This document shows positions 1-4,774 of a DNA stretch of 6,856 bases, piece after piece; positions within the stretch are counted from its first letter, which is position 1; the number at the start of each line of letters is the position of its first letter. The position numbers were made by a program, and so were the translations under genes. The stretch covers positions 1 to 6,856 of the forward strand of contig CAIJNU010000061.1 in NCBI GenBank assembly GCA_903822115.1, read 5' to 3'. Origin of the DNA: an uncultured Candidatus Peregrinibacteria bacterium. GTDB lineage: Bacteria > Patescibacteriota > Gracilibacteria > Peribacterales > Peribacteraceae. The notes beneath the pieces were generated by a model. That model did not search any database and had not been told where the DNA came from. It worked only from the letters and a program-made list of their open reading frames with translations.

Positions 1-474
1 CTGCGCGCTGATGGCGGGGTCTTTAAAGGAGAGCGTGTTGCGCGTCGCGCCGCTGCCCGGCGTGTCCGTGACCTCTTTCAGGCCCGTCACATCGGGAGAG
101 AAGGAGGACTGCAGGGCGTCCTTGATCGCCTGGAAGTATTCCTTCACATCCGGAGTCTCGATCCAGACGAGGAGTGCGATGCGATCGTTGTCTTTCAGGA
201 GTGCGACGGTGCGCACTGTCACTTTCGATCCGGCGACACGAGCGATCAAACTCTGTTCCGAAATATCCCTCATCTCGATGCCGTTTGCTTTGAGGATGTC
301 CTCCACCGGCACCCCACTCTTCTTCGACACCGTCGGGGTGTTCGATCCTCGGATCGTCGCCTCGAGTGATGGGAGGATCATGCGATCGCTCGTGAAGAGC
401 GCCTCAGCCGCTCCCAGTCCTACGAGGACGATCAGGAAACCGCTGACGGTGAGGAACTTCGTCGCAGGGCGCAT
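1..474 (-). CDS. Hypothetical membrane-anchored or secreted protein (3' end outside window)
   Basis: An uninterrupted minus-strand frame of 158 codons starts with ATG at 474 and runs off the left edge, so the C-terminus is missing. The N-terminus (MRPATKFLTVSGFLIVLVG) has two basic residues and then a hydrophobic stretch at about residues 8-24, which fits an uncleaved membrane anchor or a signal peptide; there is no lipobox cysteine. The rest is soluble in character, with alternating hydrophobic and charged segments (for example LLVWIETPDVKEYFQAIKDA). I do not recognise the family. The gene is divergent from ruvB across 66 bp. The start is supported by a TACACT hexamer 8 nt upstream and by the fit of the hydrophobic N-terminus. 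The reading frame is convincing; the function is unknown. Confidence 0.75.
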   Translation of the reverse strand, partial: MRPATKFLTVSGFLIVLVGLGAAEALFTSDRMILPSLEATIRGSNTPTVSKKSGVPVEDILKANGIEMRDISEQSLIARVAGSKVTVRTVALLKDNDRIALLVWIETPDVKEYFQAIKDALQSSFSPDVTGLKEVTDTPGSGATRNTLSFKDPAISAQ

Positions 475-482
475 TGGACGGG

Positions 483-488
483 AGTGTA
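483..488 (-). promoter_or_regulatory. -10-like hexamer TACACT, leaderless-type promoter of the 1-474 gene
   Basis: Read on the minus strand, TGC-TACACT lies 8 nt before the ATG at 474, and the TG two bases upstream gives an extended -10 look. There is no -35 match at 16-18 bp spacing and no Shine-Dalgarno sequence. A transcript starting here would have almost no leader. Confidence 0.5.
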
Positions 489-527
489 GCACAGAGGGGT
501 ATGTGCCGCTTCCGATATTCTTTCTGC

Positions 528-533
528 TATGAT
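528..533 (+). promoter_or_regulatory. -10-like hexamer TATGAT, leaderless-type promoter of ruvB
   Basis: TGC-TATGAT is an extended -10 with one mismatch to TATAAT. It is followed by 7 nt and then the ATG at 541. No TTGACA-like -35 or Shine-Dalgarno sequence is visible. The two upstream ATGs at 529 and 532 lie inside the hexamer, so a transcript from this promoter could not use them. Confidence 0.6.
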
Positions 534-540
534 GCCCGTG

Positions 541-1575
541 ATGGCCATCAAGCGTTCGATGAGTCGCGCCGTGGAAGCGGAACCTCTGCCCGAGGAAGAG
601 GGGATCGATGTGACGCTGAGGCCTCGGACTCTCGGCGAGTACGTGGGTCAGTCGAAGATCAAAGGACATCTCCTCCTGCACATTCAGGCGACGAAGAGTC
701 GCAAGGAGCCGCTTGGGCACACGTTGCTCCACGGACCTCCGGGGCTTGGCAAGACGACGCTCGCGCATATTATCGCGCGGGAGATGAACGCGCAGATTCG
801 TATTACGAGCGGCCCCGCGCTCGAGAAGCCGGGCGATCTCGCCTCCATCCTCACCAATCTTTCCGCCGGTGATGTCTTCTTCATCGATGAGATTCATCGG
901 CTGCGTCCCATCGTCGAGGAGATGCTCTACTCCGCGATGGAGGGATTCGCACTCGATCTCGTTCTTGGGAAGGGGCCGACGGCGCGCAGCATGCGACTTC
1001 GTCTCAAGCCCTTCACCCTTGTCGGCGCCACCACGAAGGCGGGCGCAATGAGCGCGCCACTGCGGGATCGCTTCCTCCATCAATTCAAGCTCGGCTTCTA
1101 CGATGTGCCCGAGATGCAGCAGATCGTGGAGCGCTCGGCCGGACTTCTTCGCGTGTCGATGGAGGACAAGGCCGCATACCGCATCGCACGTTGCAGTCGT
1201 CAGACGCCGCGCGTCGCCAACCGCCTCGTCCGCGCCGTGCGCGATGTTGCGCAGGTCGGGGAGAAGAGCCTCGTCGATCTCGAAACCGTTGAGAAGACTC
1301 TGCATTCGCTCGAAATTGATGAGGAGGGTTTGGACGCAACGGATCTCATGATTCTCAAGACGATCGTTGATACTTTCTCGGGAGGTCCCGTCGGTCTCTC
1401 GACGATCGCCGCGGTTCTTGCGGACGAGCAGGAGACGATCGAGGACGTGTACGAGCCCTACCTCCTCCAACAGGGATATCTTCAACGGACGCCGAAGGGG
1501 AGGATGGCGACGAAGCGGGCGTATGAGAAGTTGGGGCGGGAGGTTCCTGCATCACTGCAAACGGCTTTGTTCTGA
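541..1575 (+). CDS. ruvB: RuvB, Holliday junction branch-migration ATPase
   Basis: RuvB is the hexameric AAA+ motor that, with RuvA, drives branch migration of Holliday junctions in recombination and repair in the cytoplasm. From the ATG at 541 the protein has 344 residues, normal for the family. Visible motifs: Walker A GPPGLGKT (65-72), Walker B FFIDEIHR (113-120), sensor 1 GATT (162-165), arginine-finger segment LRDRF (174-178), sensor 2 TPR (222-224), and the C-terminal winged-helix DNA-binding domain with GGPVGL (281-286) and DVYEPYLLQQGYLQRTP (302-318). The frame is open from 529, but 541 is preferred because the upstream ATGs overlap the -10 hexamer; 559 (MSRAVEAE) is a less likely alternative. 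No ruvA or ruvC lies beside it. It ends with TGA facing a convergent gene. Confidence 0.97.
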   Translation: MAIKRSMSRAVEAEPLPEEEGIDVTLRPRTLGEYVGQSKIKGHLLLHIQATKSRKEPLGHTLLHGPPGLGKTTLAHIIAREMNAQIRITSGPALEKPGDLASILTNLSAGDVFFIDEIHRLRPIVEEMLYSAMEGFALDLVLGKGPTARSMRLRLKPFTLVGATTKAGAMSAPLRDRFLHQFKLGFYDVPEMQQIVERSAGLLRVSMEDKAAYRIARCSRQTPRVANRLVRAVRDVAQVGEKSLVDLETVEKTLHSLEIDEEGLDATDLMILKTIVDTFSGGPVGLSTIAAVLADEQETIEDVYEPYLLQQGYLQRTPKGRMATKRAYEKLGREVPASLQTALF

Positions 1576-1608
1576 TCACGAGAGGATCTCCTTTCTTTCC
1601 CAAGGCTC

Positions 1609-1644
1609 CTCTCTTTCTTTGTCATGCGCGACAAAGAAAGAGAG
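1609..1644. repeat. Perfect 15-bp hairpin downstream of ruvB
   Basis: CTCTCTTTCTTTGTC (1609-1623) pairs perfectly with 1630-1644 across the 6-nt loop ATGCGC. It begins 33 nt after the ruvB stop, so it may stabilise or end that transcript. No T-run follows on the plus strand, so it is not a canonical intrinsic terminator. Confidence 0.8.
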
Positions 1645-1735
1645 AAAGAAAACGCTGGCGCGCCGAAGCTCATCATCTGGCTCTGCGCCTCCGCTCCGGC
1701 TGCTCCAAGGTTTCGCAGCCGTCGCTTCGGCGTGA

Positions 1736-1763
1736 TGCCAGGGCGGTCGCGACCGCCGTGGCA
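1736..1763. repeat. 28-nt near-perfect palindrome
   Basis: The core 1742-1757 (GGCGGTCGCGACCGCC) is a perfect 16-bp palindrome. It is flanked by TGCCA (1736-1740) and TGGCA (1759-1763), with a single G-G mismatch between core and flank on each side. It has no gene of its own. It could be a dimeric protein-binding site or a cruciform-forming repeat core. Confidence 0.75.
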
Positions 1764-1986
1764 CAGAGCCTCGCCTCCATCCTCAAGGACTCGTTCTCGG
1801 TGATGAAGCAACGGCGCGCGTCCGCGAAGGCTGTTCTCTATTCCCTTTCACAGAAACAACAACACCTACATAGCCGGAGCGCGCAACACGGAGTGGAATA
1901 GAAGGAAAAGGAGGAGATCTTCTCGAGAGCTTATACAAGAAGAGAGTGGTGGAAGACGAAGCATTGTTGCGCGAGCACTTTTTTTC

Positions 1987-2019
1987 CGCCTTTCTTTCTT
2001 GCCCTGAGAAAGAAAGGCG
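1987..2019. repeat. Perfect 13-bp hairpin near the 2057-2692 gene end
   Basis: CGCCTTTCTTTCT (1987-1999) pairs perfectly with 2007-2019 across a 7-nt loop. It mirrors the hairpin at 1609-1644 in position and in its CTTTCTTT content. The adjoining run of seven T on the plus strand lies before the stem, so on neither strand does it form a standard stem-then-T terminator. Confidence 0.8.
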
Positions 2020-2056
2020 AAACACTCGCCCTGGCAAAGAAAGAGATTCTCTTCAT

Positions 2057-2692
2057 TCAGATATTGAACCCGAAGCTGCCGAGCATCGTGCGGAAGGTTC
2101 GCGAGTAGTCGTCGAATGTTTCAGGAGGAGCGGCGAGCGTCCACACGTAGACGATGCCGTCGTGATGCGCCCACGCTTGTTCAAACATCAGCGATCGTTC
2201 ATTGAAAGATGCCTGGAAGACGATGTCGTGCCCCGCCTCTCCGTCGAGCGTAATGTCGTTGGAAGAGACGAGCGTGAAGGAGTCAAAAAGCGCTTGTTCC
2301 TGAGCAATTGCCGCTTCCTCGTACTGGTCGGGATTGAGCGCTTCATCGCGGACATCCTCGACGACGAGGTTGATGTTTTCCTGCGCGGTGTCTCCGCTTC
2401 CCGAGAGCGGCGAAAGGAAGAGGGCGATGCTCGTAATCTTCCCGTTCGATTCGAGGAGATCCTGCGCTTTCCAATCTCTGGGATAACGGATGTGCACGCC
2501 GTAGGAATCGTTGACGTAGAGATTCTCCAGATCGGCGCCGTATGTTCCGCTCAAGAGAGATTCTTTCTGATCGCGACGCAGCGCTTCTTGGCGAATCTCT
2601 CTCGCGCTCGGTGGAGCGCCGTCAAATGTCCTTGCCGCAAGCGGCAAGGGAACGAGGAGCGAGATGATGGCGAAGGAAAGGAGTCGGCGCAC
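2057..2692 (-). CDS. Exported hypothetical protein with PsbP-like sequence character
   Basis: The protein has 211 residues from the GTG at 2692. Residues 1-20 (VRRLLSFAIISLLVPLPLAA) form a classic signal peptide: RR, a hydrophobic core and an Ala-rich cleavage region, so the product is probably exported. The mature part has a charged helical segment (about 28-45) and then a beta-rich domain containing YGVHIRYPRDWKAQD, a hydrophobic LFLSP strand and INLVVEDV. That order resembles PsbP/MOG1-fold lipoproteins, but this is a loose family impression. An open frame extends upstream to TTG at 2722; I reject that start because it places extra residues before the signal peptide and because TACACT lies 6 nt before the GTG. 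It lies 77 bp downstream of the glycosyltransferase on the same strand but has its own promoter-like hexamer. Confidence 0.8.
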   Translation of the reverse strand: MRRLLSFAIISLLVPLPLAARTFDGAPPSAREIRQEALRRDQKESLLSGTYGADLENLYVNDSYGVHIRYPRDWKAQDLLESNGKITSIALFLSPLSGSGDTAQENINLVVEDVRDEALNPDQYEEAAIAQEQALFDSFTLVSSNDITLDGEAGHDIVFQASFNERSLMFEQAWAHHDGIVYVWTLAAPPETFDDYSRTFRTMLGSFGFNI

Positions 2693-2698
2693 GGAAGG

Positions 2699-2704
2699 AG
2701 TGTA
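2699..2704 (-). promoter_or_regulatory. -10-like hexamer TACACT before the exported hypothetical gene
   Basis: On the minus strand TACACT is followed by CCTTCC (6 nt) and GTG at 2692. The same hexamer stands before the 1-474 gene. No Shine-Dalgarno sequence is visible between the hexamer and the start. Confidence 0.5.
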
Positions 2705-2769
2705 GCCACGGGCGAGAGACAAGCCTACGAGATTTGCGGGTTTCAGAGATTGTCGATTCCTAAGGGAAA

Positions 2770-3903
2770 TTATGTCTTCATGAGGATTTCTGCTTCACAG
2801 CGGATTGCGGATTCAAAGGCGGTACGAGAGTATTTCCGCACCTCCTCCCGGCACCGATTCGCTGAGAATGCTTTCCTCTCGAATCGTTGGAGAATTTGCT
2901 CGAGCGACTCTGCGGTCGGTTCATCGAAGAAGGCCGCCGTCTCACCGTCGGTCAGCGTTTCTCTACTTCCGCCGGACCTGTACGCGATCACCGGCGTGCC
3001 GCAGGCGAGCGACTCGAGCGGGACGAGACCGAAGTCTTCATCCCCCGGAAAGATCGTGGCGGTGGCTCCCGCGTAGAGCGCGCACAGTTCCGTCTCATTC
3101 TTGTATCCGACGAATGTGACTGTGGGACCGGCGAGTGATTCAAGTCTTCTCCTGTCTCGTCCCTCTCCCGCGATGACGAGCGGCAAGCGGGCGCGATTGC
3201 AAGCCTCGATCGCGAGGTCGATGCGCTTGTAGGGTACGAGCGTGGATGCGATGAAGAAGTAGTTGCCCGCGGGTTGCGGATTGCCGGTTTGATTCGCATC
3301 GAGCCAAAAGTCATCGAGGGGTGGGAGAATCACCTCGCTCTCTCTTCGCCAGTAGAGTTCGATTCTCCTCTGCACGGTCTTCGATGCAGCGAGCAAACGG
3401 TCGGGGCGGTCACTCACTTCCGCATCCCATTCTCTGAGCTTGTGGAACGTGCGCGAGAGGTGGCATTTCTTGAGTGGCCCGAGCAATCCGTGTCCGGCCC
3501 GTTCTAGTACGTCCTGCGAGCGATCCCACAGGTAGCGGGCGGGGGAGTGAACGTAGCAGAGGTGCTTCGGTTTCCCGTTCGTGATGATCCCGTGCGCGAA
3601 CGCGGAGGAGGAAGAAATGACGAGATCGAAATCCGAAAAATCCCACGCTTCCACGGCGGCGGGGAAACGGCGGAGGTAGAGATGGTGGTTGAAGAAGAAT
3701 GGATGATGGATAATTGATAATGGATAATGATGCTGAATTTCACTCGTGCGCACACGCTCCTTCGGGAACCATGCGCCGAGCTTTTTCTCGTCGTAGAGGA
3801 GGGTATAGATGGGGGCGTCCGGATACATTCCCGCGAGCACGCGCAGCACCTTCTCGGCGCCACCTCTCATCGTCAGAAGTTCATGTACTAATGCGACTTT
3901 CAC
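2770..3903 (-). CDS. GT4-family glycosyltransferase
   Basis: This is a cytoplasmic or membrane-associated GT-B retaining glycosyltransferase of family GT4, likely moving an activated sugar onto a surface glycan or lipid-linked acceptor. The acceptor and donor cannot be told. The 377-residue protein begins VKVALVHELLTMRGGAEKVL, the usual N-terminal strand and GG loop of the family; other marks are YVHSPARYLWD (117-127), a PYKRIDLAIEA segment (224-234) and the donor-site EX7E motif EDFGLVPLE (Glu289, Glu297), followed by SLACGTPVIA. The GTG at 3903 is chosen over the open-frame GTG at 3921 because it matches the family N-terminus and has TATCCT 6 nt upstream. Residues about 59-68 are encoded by a heptamer tandem repeat and appear to be a local insertion. 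An origin in O-antigen or exopolysaccharide synthesis is plausible. Confidence 0.92.
   Translation of the reverse strand: MKVALVHELLTMRGGAEKVLRVLAGMYPDAPIYTLLYDEKKLGAWFPKERVRTSEIQHHYPLSIIHHPFFFNHHLYLRRFPAAVEAWDFSDFDLVISSSSAFAHGIITNGKPKHLCYVHSPARYLWDRSQDVLERAGHGLLGPLKKCHLSRTFHKLREWDAEVSDRPDRLLAASKTVQRRIELYWRRESEVILPPLDDFWLDANQTGNPQPAGNYFFIASTLVPYKRIDLAIEACNRARLPLVIAGEGRDRRRLESLAGPTVTFVGYKNETELCALYAGATATIFPGDEDFGLVPLESLACGTPVIAYRSGGSRETLTDGETAAFFDEPTAESLEQILQRFERKAFSANRCREEVRKYSRTAFESAIRCEAEILMKT
3701..3728. repeat. Heptanucleotide tandem repeat inside the glycosyltransferase gene
   Basis: Four adjacent 7-nt units on the plus strand: GGATGAT (3701), GGATAAT (3708), TGATAAT (3715), GGATAAT (3722). 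Each differs from GGATAAT by at most one base. The tract is AT-rich in a GC-rich gene and is translated on the minus strand as approximately HYPLSIIHHP. Gain or loss of one unit would shift the frame; three units would preserve it. Confidence 0.8.
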
Positions 3904-3909
3904 TTGGAC

Positions 3910-3915
3910 AGGATA
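3910..3915 (-). promoter_or_regulatory. -10-like hexamer TATCCT before the glycosyltransferase
   Basis: On the minus strand TATCCT is followed by GTCCAA (6 nt) and the GTG at 3903. The identical hexamer precedes galU. A TTCAAA at 3931-3936 could be a poor -35, but the spacing is only 15 bp. No Shine-Dalgarno sequence is seen. Confidence 0.5.
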
Positions 3916-3940
3916 CAGCACTGGAAGGAATTTGAACTGC

Positions 3941-3993
3941 CCGGCTTCGTTTGCGGCAGGTTGGCTAAACGTAGTGAAGCCGGACGAAGCCGG
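3941..3993. repeat. Inverted repeat with 10-bp perfect arms
   Basis: CCGGCTTCGT (3941-3950) and ACGAAGCCGG (3984-3993) are perfect complements across 33 nt, between the GNAT gene and the glycosyltransferase. The right side also contains a direct doubling of the GAAGCCGG motif (3976-3983 and 3986-3993). The 12-mer GGACGAAGCCGG here (3982-3993) recurs exactly at 5821-5832. It is probably a dispersed palindromic repeat, and could act as a weak terminator for the upstream GNAT gene. Confidence 0.65.
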
Positions 3994-4053
3994 ATGGTGG
4001 TCAGGGTATTCCTACTTATTTCACCCTCGTTTTCGTCTAACTGAGGCCAAAAC

Positions 4054-4503
4054 TCAGAACAAAAGCTTATAGGTGATGCCTTCCTTCCATTGCGGATTCT
4101 CCCATTCAAAAAAACCACATTTCTTGCACAGCTTCTGCATAGGGATATTTTCAAGTGCCGTTTCTGTTACAACCCCAATGACACCGAGCTTCTTCGCATG
4201 AGCAATGCATCGCTGCATCAATTCAAGTCCAATTCCCTGTTGCTGGAATACAGGCTCAACAAAAATTTCTCGCAAAAAGAAATAGTTGTGTTCCCACCAA
4301 TCAGAATCCATTGAGCAAAATCCTGCGAACGCATCGCCCAGTGTTGCAATCAAGTACAAACTGTCTCTATCGGCTAAATGCTTTTTGAGATAGTCGAGAG
4401 TTTCTTCATCGTAACGGACATTGAAGTTTTTGAACTGAGATGTCCTTCCTCTCAATACATCAATGTCGCTTGCCTGAGTAATAGCTGAGTATTCAATATC
4501 CAT
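4054..4503 (-). CDS. GNAT-family N-acetyltransferase
   Basis: A 149-residue protein of normal single-domain GNAT length, predicted to transfer an acetyl group from acetyl-CoA to an amine; the substrate is unknown. The acetyl-CoA pyrophosphate-binding motif A is visible as REIFVEP (78-84) followed by QQQGIG (87-92) and a helix ELMQRCIAHAKK. The C-terminal KLCKKCGFFEWE (124-135) occupies the position of the usual FYEKxGF motif. The ATG at 4503 is the only well-placed start and has a perfect TATAAT 7 nt upstream. Sampled stretches have about 33-47% G+C against about 60% for ruvB, so base composition differs clearly from its neighbours. It sits beside tRNA-Arg and tRNA 3'-end remnants, which suggests a laterally acquired gene. 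Confidence 0.88.
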   Translation of the reverse strand: MDIEYSAITQASDIDVLRGRTSQFKNFNVRYDEETLDYLKKHLADRDSLYLIATLGDAFAGFCSMDSDWWEHNYFFLREIFVEPVFQQQGIGLELMQRCIAHAKKLGVIGVVTETALENIPMQKLCKKCGFFEWENPQWKEGITYKLLF

Positions 4504-4510
4504 GTGATTG

Positions 4511-4516
4511 ATTATA
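4511..4516 (-). promoter_or_regulatory. Consensus -10 TATAAT before the GNAT gene
   Basis: On the minus strand a perfect TATAAT is followed by CAATCAC (7 nt) and the ATG at 4503. There is no -35 match at 16-18 bp, where the tRNA-remnant sequence GGCACC lies instead, and no Shine-Dalgarno sequence. Confidence 0.65.
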
Positions 4517-4532
4517 GTCTTTCATGCCTTCA

Positions 4533-4573
4533 TGGTGCCCCCGATAGGAATTGGATGGTTCGTCAGGCTCACC
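4533..4573 (-). repeat. tRNA 3'-end remnant fused to a palindrome-family segment, copy A
   Basis: On the minus strand the last 21 nt (4533-4553) end in GCACCA and match the T-loop, T-stem, acceptor strand and CCA of the adjacent tRNA-Arg at 18 of 21 positions. They are preceded by GGTGAGCCTGACGAACC (4557-4573). No D-arm or anticodon arm exists upstream, so this is not a functional tRNA. It aligns with copy B over 41 nt at 34 positions. Confidence 0.7.
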
Positions 4574-4574
4574 A

Positions 4575-4601
4575 CGAGTCCTTCGTTGCACTCAGGACTC
4601 G
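4575..4601. repeat. REP-like palindrome (GTCCTGAG...CGAAGGAC family), copy 1
   Basis: CGAGTCCT (4575-4582) pairs with AGGACTCG (4594-4601) around an 11-nt loop. Read on the minus strand, the 21-nt core at 4578-4598 begins GTCCTGAG and ends CGAAGGAC, the same arms as the element at 5800-5820; only the five central bases differ. Confidence 0.75.
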
Positions 4602-4620
4602 CCTATCACTTTGTTCTGTC

Positions 4621-4661
4621 TGGTGCCCCAGGCCGGAATTGAACGGTTCGACAGGCTCACC
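4621..4661 (-). repeat. tRNA 3'-end remnant fused to a palindrome-family segment, copy B
   Basis: On the minus strand 4621-4641 reads as T-loop, T-stem and acceptor strand ending GCACCA, matching tRNA-Arg at 16 of 21 positions. It is preceded by GGTGAGCCTGTCGAACC (4645-4661), one base different from copy A. No 5' half of a tRNA is present. The perfect 10-bp palindrome GCAGGCCTGC adjoins at 4662-4671. Confidence 0.7.
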
Positions 4662-4687
4662 GCAGGCCTGCTTTCCTATTTCAATTC

Positions 4688-4762
4688 TGGTGCTCCCGAC
4701 AGGAATCGAACCTATATCTTCAGCTTCGGAGGCTGACGGTCTATCCGTTGACCTACGGGAGC
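4688..4762 (-). tRNA. tRNA-Arg(CCG)
   Basis: The cloverleaf folds completely on the minus strand: acceptor GCTCCCG/CGGGAGC, D-stem GGTC/GACC, anticodon stem TCAGC/GCTGA with loop CTCCGAA (anticodon CCG, 4727-4729, reading CGG arginine codons), variable loop AGAT, T-stem ATAGG/CCTGT with loop TTCGATT, discriminator A and an encoded CCA (4688-4690). Length is 75 nt. It begins 12 nt after the tatD stop on the same strand with no promoter-like hexamer between, so it is probably co-transcribed with tatD and released by processing. Confidence 0.95.
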
Positions 4763-4774
4763 ACGAGTTACAGT

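Larger units (their letters stand above)
1576..2056. repeat. Non-coding block bounded by an imperfect inverted repeat (MITE-like candidate)
   Basis: This 481-bp gap separates the convergent stops of ruvB and the 2057-2692 gene and holds no convincing gene. Its ends are an imperfect inverted repeat. The left arm is 1581-1606 and the right arm 2028-2052; on a common strand they share AGAG-ATCTC-TTTCTTT-CCA-GGC, about 22 matches with three mismatches and one gap. Just inside each arm is a perfect hairpin (1609-1644 and 1987-2019), both built on CTTTCTTT. The interior carries a 28-nt near-palindrome at 1736-1763. The open frames crossing it are GC-rich or purine-rich shadows without recognisable domains. 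It could be a non-autonomous mobile element, a dispersed palindromic repeat, or a double terminator structure. No clear target duplication is visible. Confidence 0.5.

Noticed and set aside
1482..1811. Minus-strand frame of 109 codons over the inverted-repeat block
   Set aside because: It overlaps the end of ruvB, translates the hairpins as runs of FSLSLSR and charged residues, and has no TANNNT start or family match I recognise.
1609..2019. The two CTTTCTTT hairpins as ordinary intrinsic terminators
   Set aside because: Neither stem is followed by a T-run on the strand that would need it; they are listed as repeats instead.
1946..3076. Plus-strand open frame of 376 codons
   Set aside because: It runs antisense to the exported protein and the end of the glycosyltransferase, both of which have recognisable features; its translation has no domain character and arises from GC-rich codon bias.
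3701..3728. CRISPR or other repeat-spacer array
   Set aside because: The units are 7-nt tandem repeats without spacers; no repeat-spacer array is present anywhere in the window.
4533..4661. Additional tRNA genes
   Set aside because: Only the T-arm, acceptor strand and CCA are present; no D-arm or anticodon arm can be built upstream.
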